Part shown: positions 18,116-26,797 of the stretch, in pieces
Position numbering within the stretch: position 1 is the first letter of the stretch
Layout of the letters: each line of letters opens with the position of its first letter
DNA from: Loktanella sp.
Lineage (GTDB): Bacteria; Pseudomonadota; Alphaproteobacteria; Rhodobacterales; Rhodobacteraceae
Direction: 5' to 3'
DNA: 64,000 bases
Assembly (NCBI GenBank): GCA_017390475.1
Contig: JAFPBO010000051.1
Span: 1-64,000, forward strand
Notes under the pieces: model-generated
Database searches by the model: none
Told to the model about the DNA's origin: nothing
The model's input: only the letters and a program-made list of their open reading frames with translations
Made by a program: the position numbers and the translations under genes

Positions 18116-20715
18116 CAGCGCCATTGCGCACGACCTGCCCCTATTGCGGCGTGGGCTGCGGCGTGCTGGTCACGCCGGATGGCAGGGGCGGTGCATCGGT
18201 CAAAGGCGACCCTGATCATCCGGCGAATTTCGGGCGGCTTTGTTCCAAGGGCACGGCCTTGGGCGAAACCTTGGGCCTTGATCAGCGTACCCTGACGCCG
18301 CTGATCGGTGGACAGGCGGGCAGTTGGGACACAGCGCTTGATCTGGTCGCCAGTCGTTTCGCGGATAGCATCCGCGACCACGGGCCGGACAGCGTGGCCT
18401 TCTATCTGTCTGGCCAGATGCTGACCGAGGATTACTATGCCGCCAACAAGCTGATCAAAGGTTATATCGGCACTGCAAATGTCGATACCAATTCGCGGCT
18501 TTGCATGGCGTCATCCGTGGCAGGTCACAAACGCGCCTTTGGCAGCGATACCGTGCCGGGAACCTATGAGGATATCGAAGAGGCTGATCTGGTCGTGCTG
18601 GTCGGGTCAAACCTCGCTTGGTGTCATCCGGTGCTGTATCAGCGGCTGGCGGCAGCGAAACAGGCACGCGGCACGAAGGTTGTCGTGATCGACCCGCGCC
18701 GCACCGCGACCTGTGATGGCGCCGATCTGCATCTGGCGCTGGCACCAGGCAGCGATGCGGCGCTGTTCAACGCGGTGCTGGTGGCGCTGGCGGATCGCGG
18801 CGCGGTGGACCAAAGTTATGTCGCGCAGCATGTCAGCGGGTTTGACGATGCTTTGGCTGCCGCCCGCACCTCTGACCCCGCGATCACCGGTTTGGCCGTA
18901 GATGATCTGGACTTGTTTCTGGATTGGTTCGTCACAACCGAACGTGTCGTGACAATCTATTCGCAAGGGATCAACCAATCCTCCAGCGGCACCGACAAGG
19001 TCAATGCCATCCTCAATTGCCATCTGGCAACAGGCCGGATTGGCCGCCCCGGCATGGGCCCGTTGTCCGTCACCGGCCAGCCCAATGCGATGGGCGGGCG
19101 CGAGGTCGGGGGGATGGCCAATACACTTGCCTGCCATCTGGAGATTGAAAACCCCGCCCATCGGCGTGGCGTGCAGGCGTTCTGGCAAAGCCCCGCGATG
19201 CCTGACACCAGCGGCCTGAAAGCCGTCGATCTGTTTCAGGCGGCGGGCGAGGGCCGGATCAAGGCGCTGTGGATCATCCACACCAACCCTGCCGTTTCAA
19301 TGCCCGATGCCGATGCCGTGGCAAGCGCGATCAAAGCCTGTGATTTCGTCGTCGTCAGCGATGTCACCCGAACCGACACGACAAGGCTGGCCGATGTGAT
19401 CCTGCCCGCCACCGTCTGGGGGGAAAAATCCGGCACAGTCACCAATTCCGACCGCACCATCAGCCGCCAACGCGCCTTTCTGCCCGCGCCGGGGCAGGCG
19501 CGCGACGATTGGCGCATGATCGCTGATGTTGCCGCGCGGATGGGCTGGGGCGATGCCTTTGACTGGGCCGATCCCGCTGCGGTCTTTGCTGAATATGCGC
19601 AACTCTCCGGTGTGGCGGGCGATCTGGGTGGGGATTTTGATATCTCGGGGCTGGCGCAGGTAGATTACGACACTTTGCCGCCGACACGCTGGCCGGTCAG
19701 CGCAGGCAAGACGGGTGGCAGGTTCTTTGCCAATGGCGGGTTCTATACCCCAGATGCGCGCGCGCATATGTTGCCGATCACCCCGCGCCCGCCAGCGACG
19801 CGCACCGGGGCGCGCTATCCGTTCCGGCTCAATACCGGCCGGGTGCGTGATCATTGGCATACGATGACCCGCACTGCCCTTGCGCCAAGGCTGAACCAGC
19901 ATATCGCCGAACCCTATCTGGAAATTCACCCCGTTGATGCCGCCGACCTTGGGCTTGCCCCCGCCACGTTGGCCTGTGTCAGCAGCCCGACGGGGCAGGC
20001 TATCCTGCGGGTTGCGATCACCGACAGGGTGCAGCAGGGCCAAGTCTTTGCCCCGATGCATTGGACAGGCGACACCGCGCCGACCGGGCGCATTGATGCG
20101 GTCGTGGCGGCTGTGACCGATCCGGTCTCGGGCCAGCCCGAAAGCAAGGCGACGGTCGTGGCGATCAAGGCGCTGAATCCTGCATGGTATGGTTTCGCCG
20201 TATCAGCCGGGCCGATCACCCCGGATGCCACCTATTGGGCGCGTGCCCGCCATGCCGGTGGCTGGCGCTGTGAACTAGCGGGGCAGACACCGCCCGCAGA
20301 TTGGGAAAGCTATGCCCGCGCCCTGTTCAACCTGCCCGATGCGACATGCCTGAGCGTCATCGACGCCAAGCGCGGCACCTATCGTCTGGCGCTGATGGCC
20401 GAAGGGCGGACCTTGGCAGCTTTGTTCATCGCACCCGACCCGGTACAATTGGCGCGCGGCCATGTGGCGGATCAGGTTGGGCAGGCGGGGGCGGCCTTGC
20501 TGGCCGGACGTCCCGGCGCGGGGATGCCCGACCCAGGCCCGACCGTTTGCGCGTGCCTCAATATCGGGCTGCATACGATCACGGCGGCCATTGCGGCGCA
20601 GAACCTGACGTCAGTCGCGCAGATCGGGGCGGCGTTGCAGGCAGGCACCAATTGCGGGTCCTGCCGCCCGGAATTGGCCGCGCTGCTGGGGCAACGGCTG
20701 GAGGCGGCGGAATGA
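18112..20715 (+). CDS. nasA: NasA, assimilatory nitrate reductase catalytic subunit
   Basis: This 867-residue molybdopterin (bis-MGD) oxidoreductase has an N-terminal [4Fe-4S] motif (Cys9, Cys12, Cys16, Cys44). Typical family segments are YSQGINQSSSGTDK and GRIGRPGMGP, with a molybdopterin-dinucleotide-binding domain around 600-720. A C-terminal BFD-like [2Fe-2S] domain has Cys813, Cys815, Cys848 and Cys851. It has no signal peptide, so it is cytoplasmic. It reduces nitrate to nitrite for NirBD. No separate diaphorase (NasB) is encoded here, so its electron donor is not evident. Confidence 0.94.
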   Translation: MTAPLRTTCPYCGVGCGVLVTPDGRGGASVKGDPDHPANFGRLCSKGTALGETLGLDQRTLTPLIGGQAGSWDTALDLVASRFADSIRDHGPDSVAFYLSGQMLTEDYYAANKLIKGYIGTANVDTNSRLCMASSVAGHKRAFGSDTVPGTYEDIEEADLVVLVGSNLAWCHPVLYQRLAAAKQARGTKVVVIDPRRTATCDGADLHLALAPGSDAALFNAVLVALADRGAVDQSYVAQHVSGFDDALAAARTSDPAITGLAVDDLDLFLDWFVTTERVVTIYSQGINQSSSGTDKVNAILNCHLATGRIGRPGMGPLSVTGQPNAMGGREVGGMANTLACHLEIENPAHRRGVQAFWQSPAMPDTSGLKAVDLFQAAGEGRIKALWIIHTNPAVSMPDADAVASAIKACDFVVVSDVTRTDTTRLADVILPATVWGEKSGTVTNSDRTISRQRAFLPAPGQARDDWRMIADVAARMGWGDAFDWADPAAVFAEYAQLSGVAGDLGGDFDISGLAQVDYDTLPPTRWPVSAGKTGGRFFANGGFYTPDARAHMLPITPRPPATRTGARYPFRLNTGRVRDHWHTMTRTALAPRLNQHIAEPYLEIHPVDAADLGLAPATLACVSSPTGQAILRVAITDRVQQGQVFAPMHWTGDTAPTGRIDAVVAAVTDPVSGQPESKATVVAIKALNPAWYGFAVSAGPITPDATYWARARHAGGWRCELAGQTPPADWESYARALFNLPDATCLSVIDAKRGTYRLALMAEGRTLAALFIAPDPVQLARGHVADQVGQAGAALLAGRPGAGMPDPGPTVCACLNIGLHTITAAIAAQNLTSVAQIGAALQAGTNCGSCRPELAALLGQRLEAAE

Positions 20716-21686
20716 CCCTTGCCCCCTATATCCACGCCATGGGCCGGGGACCGGGCCGCGCGCGCAATCTGACCGGGCCAGAGGCAGAAGATGCGATGCG
20801 CCTGATCCTGTCAGAACAGGCTGACCCGCATGCGACCGGTGCCTTGCTGATGCTGATGCGCTACCGGGGTGAGACGCCAGAGGAGATTGCAGGGTTCACC
20901 CGCGCTGTGCGAACGACCCTGCCAGTCATGCCGCAGGTCGATCTGGATTGGCCCAGCTATGCCGCCGGGCGGTCGCGTGGGCTGCCGTGGTTCCTGCTCT
21001 CCGCGCGGCTGGTGGCGCAGACCGGCGTGCGGGTCCTGCTGCATGGCTGGAACGCCTGGCAATCCGACGGTGCGGATGTGCGGTCAGCTTTGCTGCTTGC
21101 CGGGATTACACCGGCAAGCGGTCCGGGCGATGCCGCGCGCCTGCTGGACCGGGATGGCATCACCTATCTGCCGGTCGAATCCTTCGCGCCCCGCGTGCTG
21201 GCCCTGTTGCGCCTGCGCGAGGTGTTGGGGCTGCGGTCCTGTATCAACACGGTTTGCCGCGTGATGAACCCGGCGCAGGCTGATGCGGCCGTGCAGGGGG
21301 TGTTCCACCCGCCTTACCGCGATCTGCAACAGGCGGCGGGCACGCTGTTGGGTCAGCCCAACCTCTGCATCCTCAAAGGTGGCGGCGGTGAATTTGAACG
21401 ACACCCGACCAAGGACGTGACGCTGTTCCGGCTGCAGCATAACCAACCGCTGACCTCTGTCCTGCCGGAACTGCTGCCTGAAACCCGGCGGCTGGCCGAT
21501 CATGCCCACCCACCACGGGCGCTTGCGGCGCTTTGGTCAGGTGCGCTGCAGGACCATTTTGCCCAATCTGTCGTCACCGGCACCGCCGCTGCGGCGCTGA
21601 TCGCGCTCGGTCATCCGCCCGCAACGGCGCAGGCCGAGGCCGATAAACTCTGGTCCGCGCGTATATATGAAGGAGCCTTGCCATGA
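20712..21686 (+). CDS. TrpD2-like glycosyl transferase family protein in the nitrate operon
   Basis: This 324-residue protein has the anthranilate phosphoribosyltransferase-like fold of the TrpD2/YbiB group. The N-terminal helical part (MGRGPGRARNLT, DPHATGALLMLMRYRGET) and the KGGGGEFERHP loop match that group. It is not a tryptophan enzyme: no trp genes are nearby. It overlaps nasA and cysG by four bases each, so it is fully embedded in the operon. The role in nitrate assimilation is unknown; the E. coli relative YbiB is a nucleic-acid-binding protein. Confidence 0.8.
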   Translation: MTLAPYIHAMGRGPGRARNLTGPEAEDAMRLILSEQADPHATGALLMLMRYRGETPEEIAGFTRAVRTTLPVMPQVDLDWPSYAAGRSRGLPWFLLSARLVAQTGVRVLLHGWNAWQSDGADVRSALLLAGITPASGPGDAARLLDRDGITYLPVESFAPRVLALLRLREVLGLRSCINTVCRVMNPAQADAAVQGVFHPPYRDLQQAAGTLLGQPNLCILKGGGGEFERHPTKDVTLFRLQHNQPLTSVLPELLPETRRLADHAHPPRALAALWSGALQDHFAQSVVTGTAAAALIALGHPPATAQAEADKLWSARIYEGALP

Positions 21687-23068
21687 AAACTTTCCCGATG
21701 TTTCTGCAAATGGCCGGACGCCATGTTGTCATCGTCGGTGGCGGCGAACAGGCGGCACAAAAGGCGCGGCTGATGCTGAAAACCGAAGCAAGGCTGGTGC
21801 TGGTCGCGCCAGAGCTTGACCCGGAACTGGCCGATCTGGTCCGGCAAGGGCGCGCTGAACAGGTCACCACCCTGTCGGTCGATCTGTTTCGTGATGCCGC
21901 TCTCGTCTTTGTCGCGACAGGCTGTGTCGGGTTGGATTACGCCGTCCATGCGCTGGCGAAAGAGGCCGGGGCTTTGGTCAATGTCGTAGACCGGCCCGCG
22001 CTTTGCGATGCAGTCACGCCGTCGCTTGTGGATCGTGACCCGGTGGTCGTCGCGATCTCGACCGAAGGCACAGCACCCGTGCTGGCCCGGTTGATCAAAT
22101 CACAGATGGAAACTCTGCTGGAACCCGCCCTGGGCGATCTGGCCGCTTTGGCTGGTCGGCTGCGCCCGGCGGTCGCCCGCGCGATCCCCCGGTCCGAGCG
22201 GCGGTTCTTCTGGGATTGGGTGTTCAGCGGCCCACCCCGGCAAGCCATGGCGCGCGGTGCCGCGCGCGAAGCAGCCAATCTGGTCAAGAAAGCGCTGAGC
22301 AATGATGGTCCGGCAGCGGTGCAAGGCGCGATCGCGCTGGTGGGTGCCGGGCCGGGTGCGGCCGATCTGCTGACACTGCGCGCACTGCGCCTGCTGCAAG
22401 AGGCGGATGTGATCTATTACGACCGGCTGGTCGATCCGGCGGTGCTGGAACTGGCGCGCCGCGATGCTGAACGGGTGTTTGTCGGCAAAGAGGTCGGTGC
22501 CTGTGCCTGGCCACAGGACCGGATCAACGCCGTGATTGTCGCGGCGGCGAAGCAGGGGCGCAAGGTGGTCCGCCTGAAATCCGGCGATCCGGGGATATTT
22601 GGCCGGCTTGACGAAGAATGCGCCGTTGCCCGCGCCGCCGGTATCCCGGTTGAGATTGTGCCGGGTATCACTGCCGCCAGTGCCGCCGCTGCCAGCCTTG
22701 GCCGTGGCCTGACCGAGCGCGGCGTGACAGACCGGGTGATGCTGGCCACTGCGACCTGCAAACCGGGCGACCCGGACCCGGACTGGGCGACCATGCTGCA
22801 ACCGGGCACGACTTTGGCGGTCTATATGGGCGTTCAAAAATCCGCTGCCATGTTACAGGATTTGCACCGCGCCGGGGTGCCGATGCATCTGCAGGTCGAA
22901 ATTGTCAGCCATGCCTCGACCCCGGATCAGCGCGTGATCACCTGCGGTCTGGGTCATTTGACCGAAGCTTTGGCCGAAGGCCGCATCGAAAATCCGGCGG
23001 TGATTTTCATCCGCTGGCCGAAAGACACGGCCACGATGCCGCAACGCATTCTGGAACGCGTGGGCTGA
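21683..23068 (+). CDS. cysG: CysG, trifunctional siroheme synthase
   Basis: This 461-residue protein has an N-terminal precorrin-2 dehydrogenase/ferrochelatase part (about 1-150, NAD loop VIVGGGEQAAQKA) and a middle dimerisation region. The C-terminal uroporphyrinogen-III methyltransferase part (about 215-461) contains GAGPGAADLLTLRALRLLQ, VIYYDRLVDPAVLE and LKSGDPGIFGR. It makes the siroheme needed by NirB, which explains its place as the last gene of the operon. After its TGA the same frame stays open for 30 more codons. Confidence 0.94.
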   Translation: MKTFPMFLQMAGRHVVIVGGGEQAAQKARLMLKTEARLVLVAPELDPELADLVRQGRAEQVTTLSVDLFRDAALVFVATGCVGLDYAVHALAKEAGALVNVVDRPALCDAVTPSLVDRDPVVVAISTEGTAPVLARLIKSQMETLLEPALGDLAALAGRLRPAVARAIPRSERRFFWDWVFSGPPRQAMARGAAREAANLVKKALSNDGPAAVQGAIALVGAGPGAADLLTLRALRLLQEADVIYYDRLVDPAVLELARRDAERVFVGKEVGACAWPQDRINAVIVAAAKQGRKVVRLKSGDPGIFGRLDEECAVARAAGIPVEIVPGITAASAAAASLGRGLTERGVTDRVMLATATCKPGDPDPDWATMLQPGTTLAVYMGVQKSAAMLQDLHRAGVPMHLQVEIVSHASTPDQRVITCGLGHLTEALAEGRIENPAVIFIRWPKDTATMPQRILERVG

Positions 23069-23171
23069 CATGCCGCAGGCGAAATCACCCACTTTGTCAC
23101 CGGATCATGGGGTCAGGACACCGCCATTGCGGTGACCATGACTGGTGGCAAAACGATGTAGATCGAACGCG

Positions 23172-23200
23172 AAAGGGGCGCGGTCATCGCGCCCCTTTTT
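23172..23200 (+). terminator. Terminator of the nitrate operon
   Basis: A perfect 11-bp stem (23172-23182 with 23188-23198, 5-nt loop) runs into a T-rich end (T at 23196-23200). It lies between cysG and a convergent gene and could work in both directions. Confidence 0.8.
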
Positions 23201-23221
23201 ACATGTGCCGTTATGTTCGGC

Positions 23222-23494
23222 TTATTCCACAATCGGCGCAGGTTCGACCGTTTCAGGCACGGTTTCGGTCGGTGCGTTCGGGGCATCCTCGATCGGCGCA
23301 ACATCGACGCCCTGATCCGGTGTGGTCTGCACCGTGCCGTCGTCATCGTCGACAGGGCCGGGGGCTTCGACAGCTTCGGTGCCCAGCCACCAGAACAGCA
23401 GCACGGCAACAAATACCAGCACCGCAGTAATCCCGTAAATCGGGCCTCTGTGGCGGGTCACCTGACGATCAAGGTCTTTTTCTGAATGGCTCAT
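23222..23494 (-). CDS. Small single-pass membrane protein with acidic proline-rich tail
   Basis: The 90 residues comprise a charged N-terminus, one membrane helix (about 19-40, ending LLFWWLG), and a low-complexity tail rich in Asp, Glu, Pro, Val and Thr that should face the periplasm. No family was recognised. It converges on cysG. A GGAAC-N17-GTT promoter-like element (23553-23577, minus strand) lies about 50 bases upstream of the predicted transcript start-to-ATG region. Confidence 0.65.
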   Translation of the reverse strand: MSHSEKDLDRQVTRHRGPIYGITAVLVFVAVLLFWWLGTEAVEAPGPVDDDDGTVQTTPDQGVDVAPIEDAPNAPTETVPETVEPAPIVE

Positions 23495-23552
23495 CCTTGG
23501 GCCTCCATTTCATGAAGCCAGCTTTGCTGGCATCGGTTTCTGACATGAAAAC

Positions 23553-23577
23553 AACCACCCGGCTGCGTATTCGTTCC
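23553..23577 (-). promoter_or_regulatory. EcfG-like promoter, minus strand
   Basis: GGAAC (complement of 23573-23577), a 17-base spacer and GTT (complement of 23553-23555) match the general-stress sigma factor EcfG pattern, except that the base before GTT is G rather than the preferred C. It faces the gene ending at 23222. Confidence 0.45.
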
Positions 23578-23593
23578 CGATTACTTCGGGAAC
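23573..23593. repeat. 8-bp inverted repeat at the centre of a divergent promoter
   Basis: The arms 23573-23580 and 23586-23593 are perfect reverse complements, separated by five bases. Each arm carries one GGAAC element, so the two promoter-like sites are mirror images. Confidence 0.6.
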
Positions 23594-23613
23594 TCTTCGG
23601 GGTGTGACGGGTT
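23589..23613 (+). promoter_or_regulatory. EcfG-like promoter, plus strand
   Basis: GGAAC (23589-23593), 17 bases and GTT (23611-23613) face the small gene at 23646. The layout equals that of the minus-strand element, including GGTTGT at the -10 side. Confidence 0.45.
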
Positions 23614-23645
23614 GTGAAGGCAGAAAACAACCACAGGAGCCCGTT

Positions 23646-23810
23646 ATGGACAGCAGTATTTTTCTTATTGCATTGTCGCTTTTCACCTTCGCTGCGGTGA
23701 TCTTTTTCGCGATGCGCAGCCGGCAAAAGACGCTGGATCGCCTGAATGATCCCAAAATGCACCGCGACGAAAACAAATCCACCTTGGCCAAGGATGCGCC
23801 CGACCACTAG
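23646..23810 (+). CDS. 54-residue membrane protein
   Basis: An N-terminal membrane helix (SSIFLIALSLFTFAAVIFFAM) is followed by a charged cytoplasmic tail (RSRQKTLDRLNDPKMHRDEN). The ATG at 23646 has an AGGAG site eight bases upstream; an in-frame ATG at 23604 has none. It ends 7 bases before the convergent mnhG. No family was recognised. The EcfG-like element upstream hints at stress control. Confidence 0.65.
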   Translation: MDSSIFLIALSLFTFAAVIFFAMRSRQKTLDRLNDPKMHRDENKSTLAKDAPDH

Positions 23811-23817
23811 GCGCGTC

Positions 23818-24114
23818 TTACTTTGCCAATGTCGATTTCTTGTAGCCACGTGCCGCAGCACGGCCCAGCATATGCGCCGCAATCGGTGCGGTCAGCATCA
23901 GAAAAATGATCGTGGCAACGACCCGTGTCGTGGTGGCGGCATCAGTGTAAAAAAACGCGCAGCCAATCAGGATCAGGCTACTGCCCAAAGTGCCCGCCTT
24001 GGTAGAGGCGTGCATCCGCATCAGCACATCAGGCAGGCGATAGATACCGATTGCTGCGACCAGCGCGAAAAAGCTGCCGATCAGCAGAAATATTCCCACA
24101 ATAACATCAATCAT
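23818..24114 (-). CDS. mnhG: MnhG/MrpG antiporter subunit
   Basis: This 98-residue subunit has three membrane helices and the family segment YRLPDVLMRMHASTKAGTLG. ATG 24114 is preferred because GAGG lies nine bases upstream and the product starts MIDVIVGIFLLIG; ATG 24120 is an alternative. It overlaps the end of mnhF and is the last gene of the mnhABCDEFG operon. Confidence 0.9.
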   Translation of the reverse strand: MIDVIVGIFLLIGSFFALVAAIGIYRLPDVLMRMHASTKAGTLGSSLILIGCAFFYTDAATTTRVVATIIFLMLTAPIAAHMLGRAAARGYKKSTLAK

Positions 24115-24409
24115 TTGCATGGTCCTCGTTGTCGGGGTCACGGCGGTCGGCATAGCGGGCCAGCGCCACTGTCGCCAGAAAGCCGATCAGCGCTACCACA
24201 ATTGCCACATCCAGAAAGGCCACAACTGCTGTCATCGTGGCGATGATGCCACAAAAGGCGATGATCAGCGTGGTCATCATATCCAGCGCGACGACGCGGT
24301 CCGACAGGGTCGGCCCCAGCACCATCCGCACAAAGGCAATCGCCAACGAAAGCGATATCATGACGACCGAGATCGTGACCGCGATATTCAGAAAGCTTGC
24401 AGCGTCCAT
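24107..24409 (-). CDS. mnhF: MnhF/MrpF antiporter subunit
   Basis: This 100-residue subunit has three helices and the conserved RMVLGPTLSDRVVALD loop. Its ATG overlaps the mnhE stop by one base (TAATG). It is a structural subunit of the heteromeric Mrp cation/proton antiporter. Confidence 0.92.
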   Translation of the reverse strand: MDAASFLNIAVTISVVMISLSLAIAFVRMVLGPTLSDRVVALDMMTTLIIAFCGIIATMTAVVAFLDVAIVVALIGFLATVALARYADRRDPDNEDHAND

Positions 24410-24885
24410 TATTCAAATACCTCTATCACCAGCCGTTCCATGCCGTTCTTCATGTCGCTGATCAGGGCTTCGGGGTCTTCGGCATACATGGCGTGGAATG
24501 TCAGCGTCTTGCGGTCATCCGACACATCAAGGCTCAGCGTACCGGGCGTCAGCGAAATCAGATTGGTGATCAGCAGGATTTCAAAGTCGCTTTTGACATC
24601 CAGCGGCATCTCAAGGATTGCGGGTGTGCTGTAATCATTGGGCGTCAGCACGTCATAAGCGACACGCACGCTCGACATGATCAGTTCATAGATAAAGAAC
24701 AGGATCAGCCGCACCACCCGCCAGGCGCGCAGGAAATACCCGTCCGGCAGACCAAAGACGGGCGAGGCGAACCACAAGGTCAGAAATCCCAGAATATACC
24801 CGGCACCCAGCATGACCAGGGTCGGACTGCCCCACAGGGCGGCCCACATGATCGCCAGCGCGAGGTTGAGGATAAACATGTTCAT
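24409..24885 (-). CDS. mnhE: MnhE/MrpE antiporter subunit
   Basis: This 158-residue protein has two or three N-terminal membrane helices, then a soluble part (LEMPLDVKSDFEILLITNLISLTPGTLSL is split by the family's TPGT motif). It overlaps mnhD by four bases. In other Mrp complexes this subunit supports assembly and activity. Confidence 0.92.
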   Translation of the reverse strand: MNMFILNLALAIMWAALWGSPTLVMLGAGYILGFLTLWFASPVFGLPDGYFLRAWRVVRLILFFIYELIMSSVRVAYDVLTPNDYSTPAILEMPLDVKSDFEILLITNLISLTPGTLSLDVSDDRKTLTFHAMYAEDPEALISDMKNGMERLVIEVFE

Positions 24886-26438
24886 TGCTCAACCTCCAGG
24901 ATTTCTGTCGTCGGGATATCATCCAGATCAGGCACCGGGACGGCAATCGCATCTTCGCCCAGAACGGCTGTGATATAGGCGGTTGAATCCAGCAATTGCA
25001 CCGATGACCGCGTGGCAAATTCCACGAACGGGTCAGGCATCAATCCGATCACCATCGTCAGCACCGCCAGAAAGATCACCGGGATCAACAGCGCTGCACG
25101 GCCGGGCAGGGCGGATAGTTTGGGTTCGATCCCGTCGGGATGCGGTTTCCAGAACGCCTCTGCCCAGATTTTTGTCATGGAATAGATCGTCATCAGACCC
25201 ACCGCCAATGCGATAAAGGCCACGACCCACAGACCTTCGTCCAGCGACGCTTTGACGATCACGTATTTTGCCCAGAACCCTGACAGGGGCGGGAAACCGG
25301 CCAGCGAAAACGCCGGGATCAGGAAAAGCACCGCAAGGAAGGGGCTGGATTTATACAGCCCGCCGATCTTGTAGACATCGCTGCCCCCGGTCAGCCGTTG
25401 GCTGATCCCGCCGATCAGGAACAGATTGGCTTTCACGATGATATGGTGAACCAGATAGAACACCGCCCCGACCAGCGCCAAAGGCGTATAGATCGCCAGA
25501 CCCAGGATCATATAGCCGATCTGGCTGATGATGTGGAACGACAGGATCTTGCGGAAATCCGACTGCGCCGCCGCGCCCAACACGCCGGTGACCATGGTAA
25601 AGCAAGCCACCCACAACAGGATCGTATGGGTATAGCCGATGTCATGGTCAAAGACCAAAGTGAACATCCGCATCAGCGCATAGACCCCGACCTTGGTCAG
25701 CAGGCCCGCAAAGACGGCAGAGACCGAAAAGCTGGGCGTGTGATAGGCGGCAGGTAGCCAGAAAAACACCGGAAACGCCGCCGCCTTGACCCCGAAGGCG
25801 ACCATGAACATCATCGCGATGACGGTCAGCAGCGCCTGATTTTCGACATCCTGCACTTTCAGCGCCAGATCGGCCATGTTCAGCGTGCCGGTCTGCCCGT
25901 AGAGCAGCCCGATCCCCATCAGAAACAGGATCGTGGACACAAGGTTCAGCGCCACATATTTGACGCCGCCGTCGATCTGTTCCTTGCCGCCATTGATGAT
26001 CAGCAGCCCGAAAGAGGCGATCAGCATCACCTCGAACCAGACGTAAAGGTTGAACAAATCCCCGGTCAGAAAGGCGCCGGTCACACCGGCAATCAGGATC
26101 TGGAACAGCGCATGATAGCCAAGGCTGCCATGCCGCGCATTCACATCCGACAGCGCATAGATCGCCACAGCCAGCGCCGTGATCGCGGTGATCAGCACCA
26201 TGACCGCAGATAACAGATCAGCGACCAGCGTGATCCCGAACGGCGCGGGCCAATTGCCCATTTGCCCGGCGACGACGCCATGATCCAGCACCAGCGCCAT
26301 CAGCACGCCTGCGGCCACCAGCCCCAGCGCCGAACCGGCCACGGAAATCCAGGCGCCAATGGCCCGATCACGCAAAAGGTAGCAGATGATCGCTGTCACA
26401 AATGGCAGGATCAAAGGAAGCGATAGATACCAGCTCAT
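24882..26438 (-). CDS. mnhD: MnhD/MrpD antiporter subunit (NuoN/M-like)
   Basis: This 518-residue protein has about 14 membrane helices and belongs to the proton-conducting membrane-transporter family. Helix 5 has the conserved glutamate in WFEVMLIASFG. Helix 7 has the lysine in GLLTKVGVYALMR, and a later helix has HHIIVKANLFLIGG. It overlaps mnhC and mnhE by four bases each. With MnhA it forms the ion-translocating part of the complex. Confidence 0.93.
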   Translation of the reverse strand: MSWYLSLPLILPFVTAIICYLLRDRAIGAWISVAGSALGLVAAGVLMALVLDHGVVAGQMGNWPAPFGITLVADLLSAVMVLITAITALAVAIYALSDVNARHGSLGYHALFQILIAGVTGAFLTGDLFNLYVWFEVMLIASFGLLIINGGKEQIDGGVKYVALNLVSTILFLMGIGLLYGQTGTLNMADLALKVQDVENQALLTVIAMMFMVAFGVKAAAFPVFFWLPAAYHTPSFSVSAVFAGLLTKVGVYALMRMFTLVFDHDIGYTHTILLWVACFTMVTGVLGAAAQSDFRKILSFHIISQIGYMILGLAIYTPLALVGAVFYLVHHIIVKANLFLIGGISQRLTGGSDVYKIGGLYKSSPFLAVLFLIPAFSLAGFPPLSGFWAKYVIVKASLDEGLWVVAFIALAVGLMTIYSMTKIWAEAFWKPHPDGIEPKLSALPGRAALLIPVIFLAVLTMVIGLMPDPFVEFATRSSVQLLDSTAYITAVLGEDAIAVPVPDLDDIPTTEILEVEQ

Positions 26439-26797
26439 CCCTGTTCTTTCGGTTCAGCGACGCGCATTTCGTCGGTATTCAAAGTGCCAAGGCTGCGATA
26501 GGCGCGCACAGCCAAAATCAATGCGAAGGCAAACAGACCAAAGCCGATCACGATCGCGGTCAGGACCAGCGCCTGTGGCAGCGCATTTGCGACCACGCCC
26601 ACCGGTTCATCCAGCCCGTCGGGCACCAAAGGCGGCGCGCCCGCAGTCATCCGGCCGGAAACGAAAATCGCGAGGTTCGCGGCATTGGACAACAAGATCA
26701 GCCCGAACAGGAACCGCATCAGATTGCGTGCCAGCATCAGATAGACCGATGCGGCAACCAGCACGCCAATCAGGATCGACAACAGCGGTTCCATCAA
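26435..26797 (-). CDS. mnhC: MnhC/MrpC antiporter subunit (NuoK-like)
   Basis: This 120-residue protein has three membrane helices and is homologous to NuoK; conserved features include the LILLSNAANLAIF helix and the LVLTAIVIGFG helix. It overlaps both neighbours by four bases. Confidence 0.92.
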   Translation of the reverse strand: MMEPLLSILIGVLVAASVYLMLARNLMRFLFGLILLSNAANLAIFVSGRMTAGAPPLVPDGLDEPVGVVANALPQALVLTAIVIGFGLFAFALILAVRAYRSLGTLNTDEMRVAEPKEQG

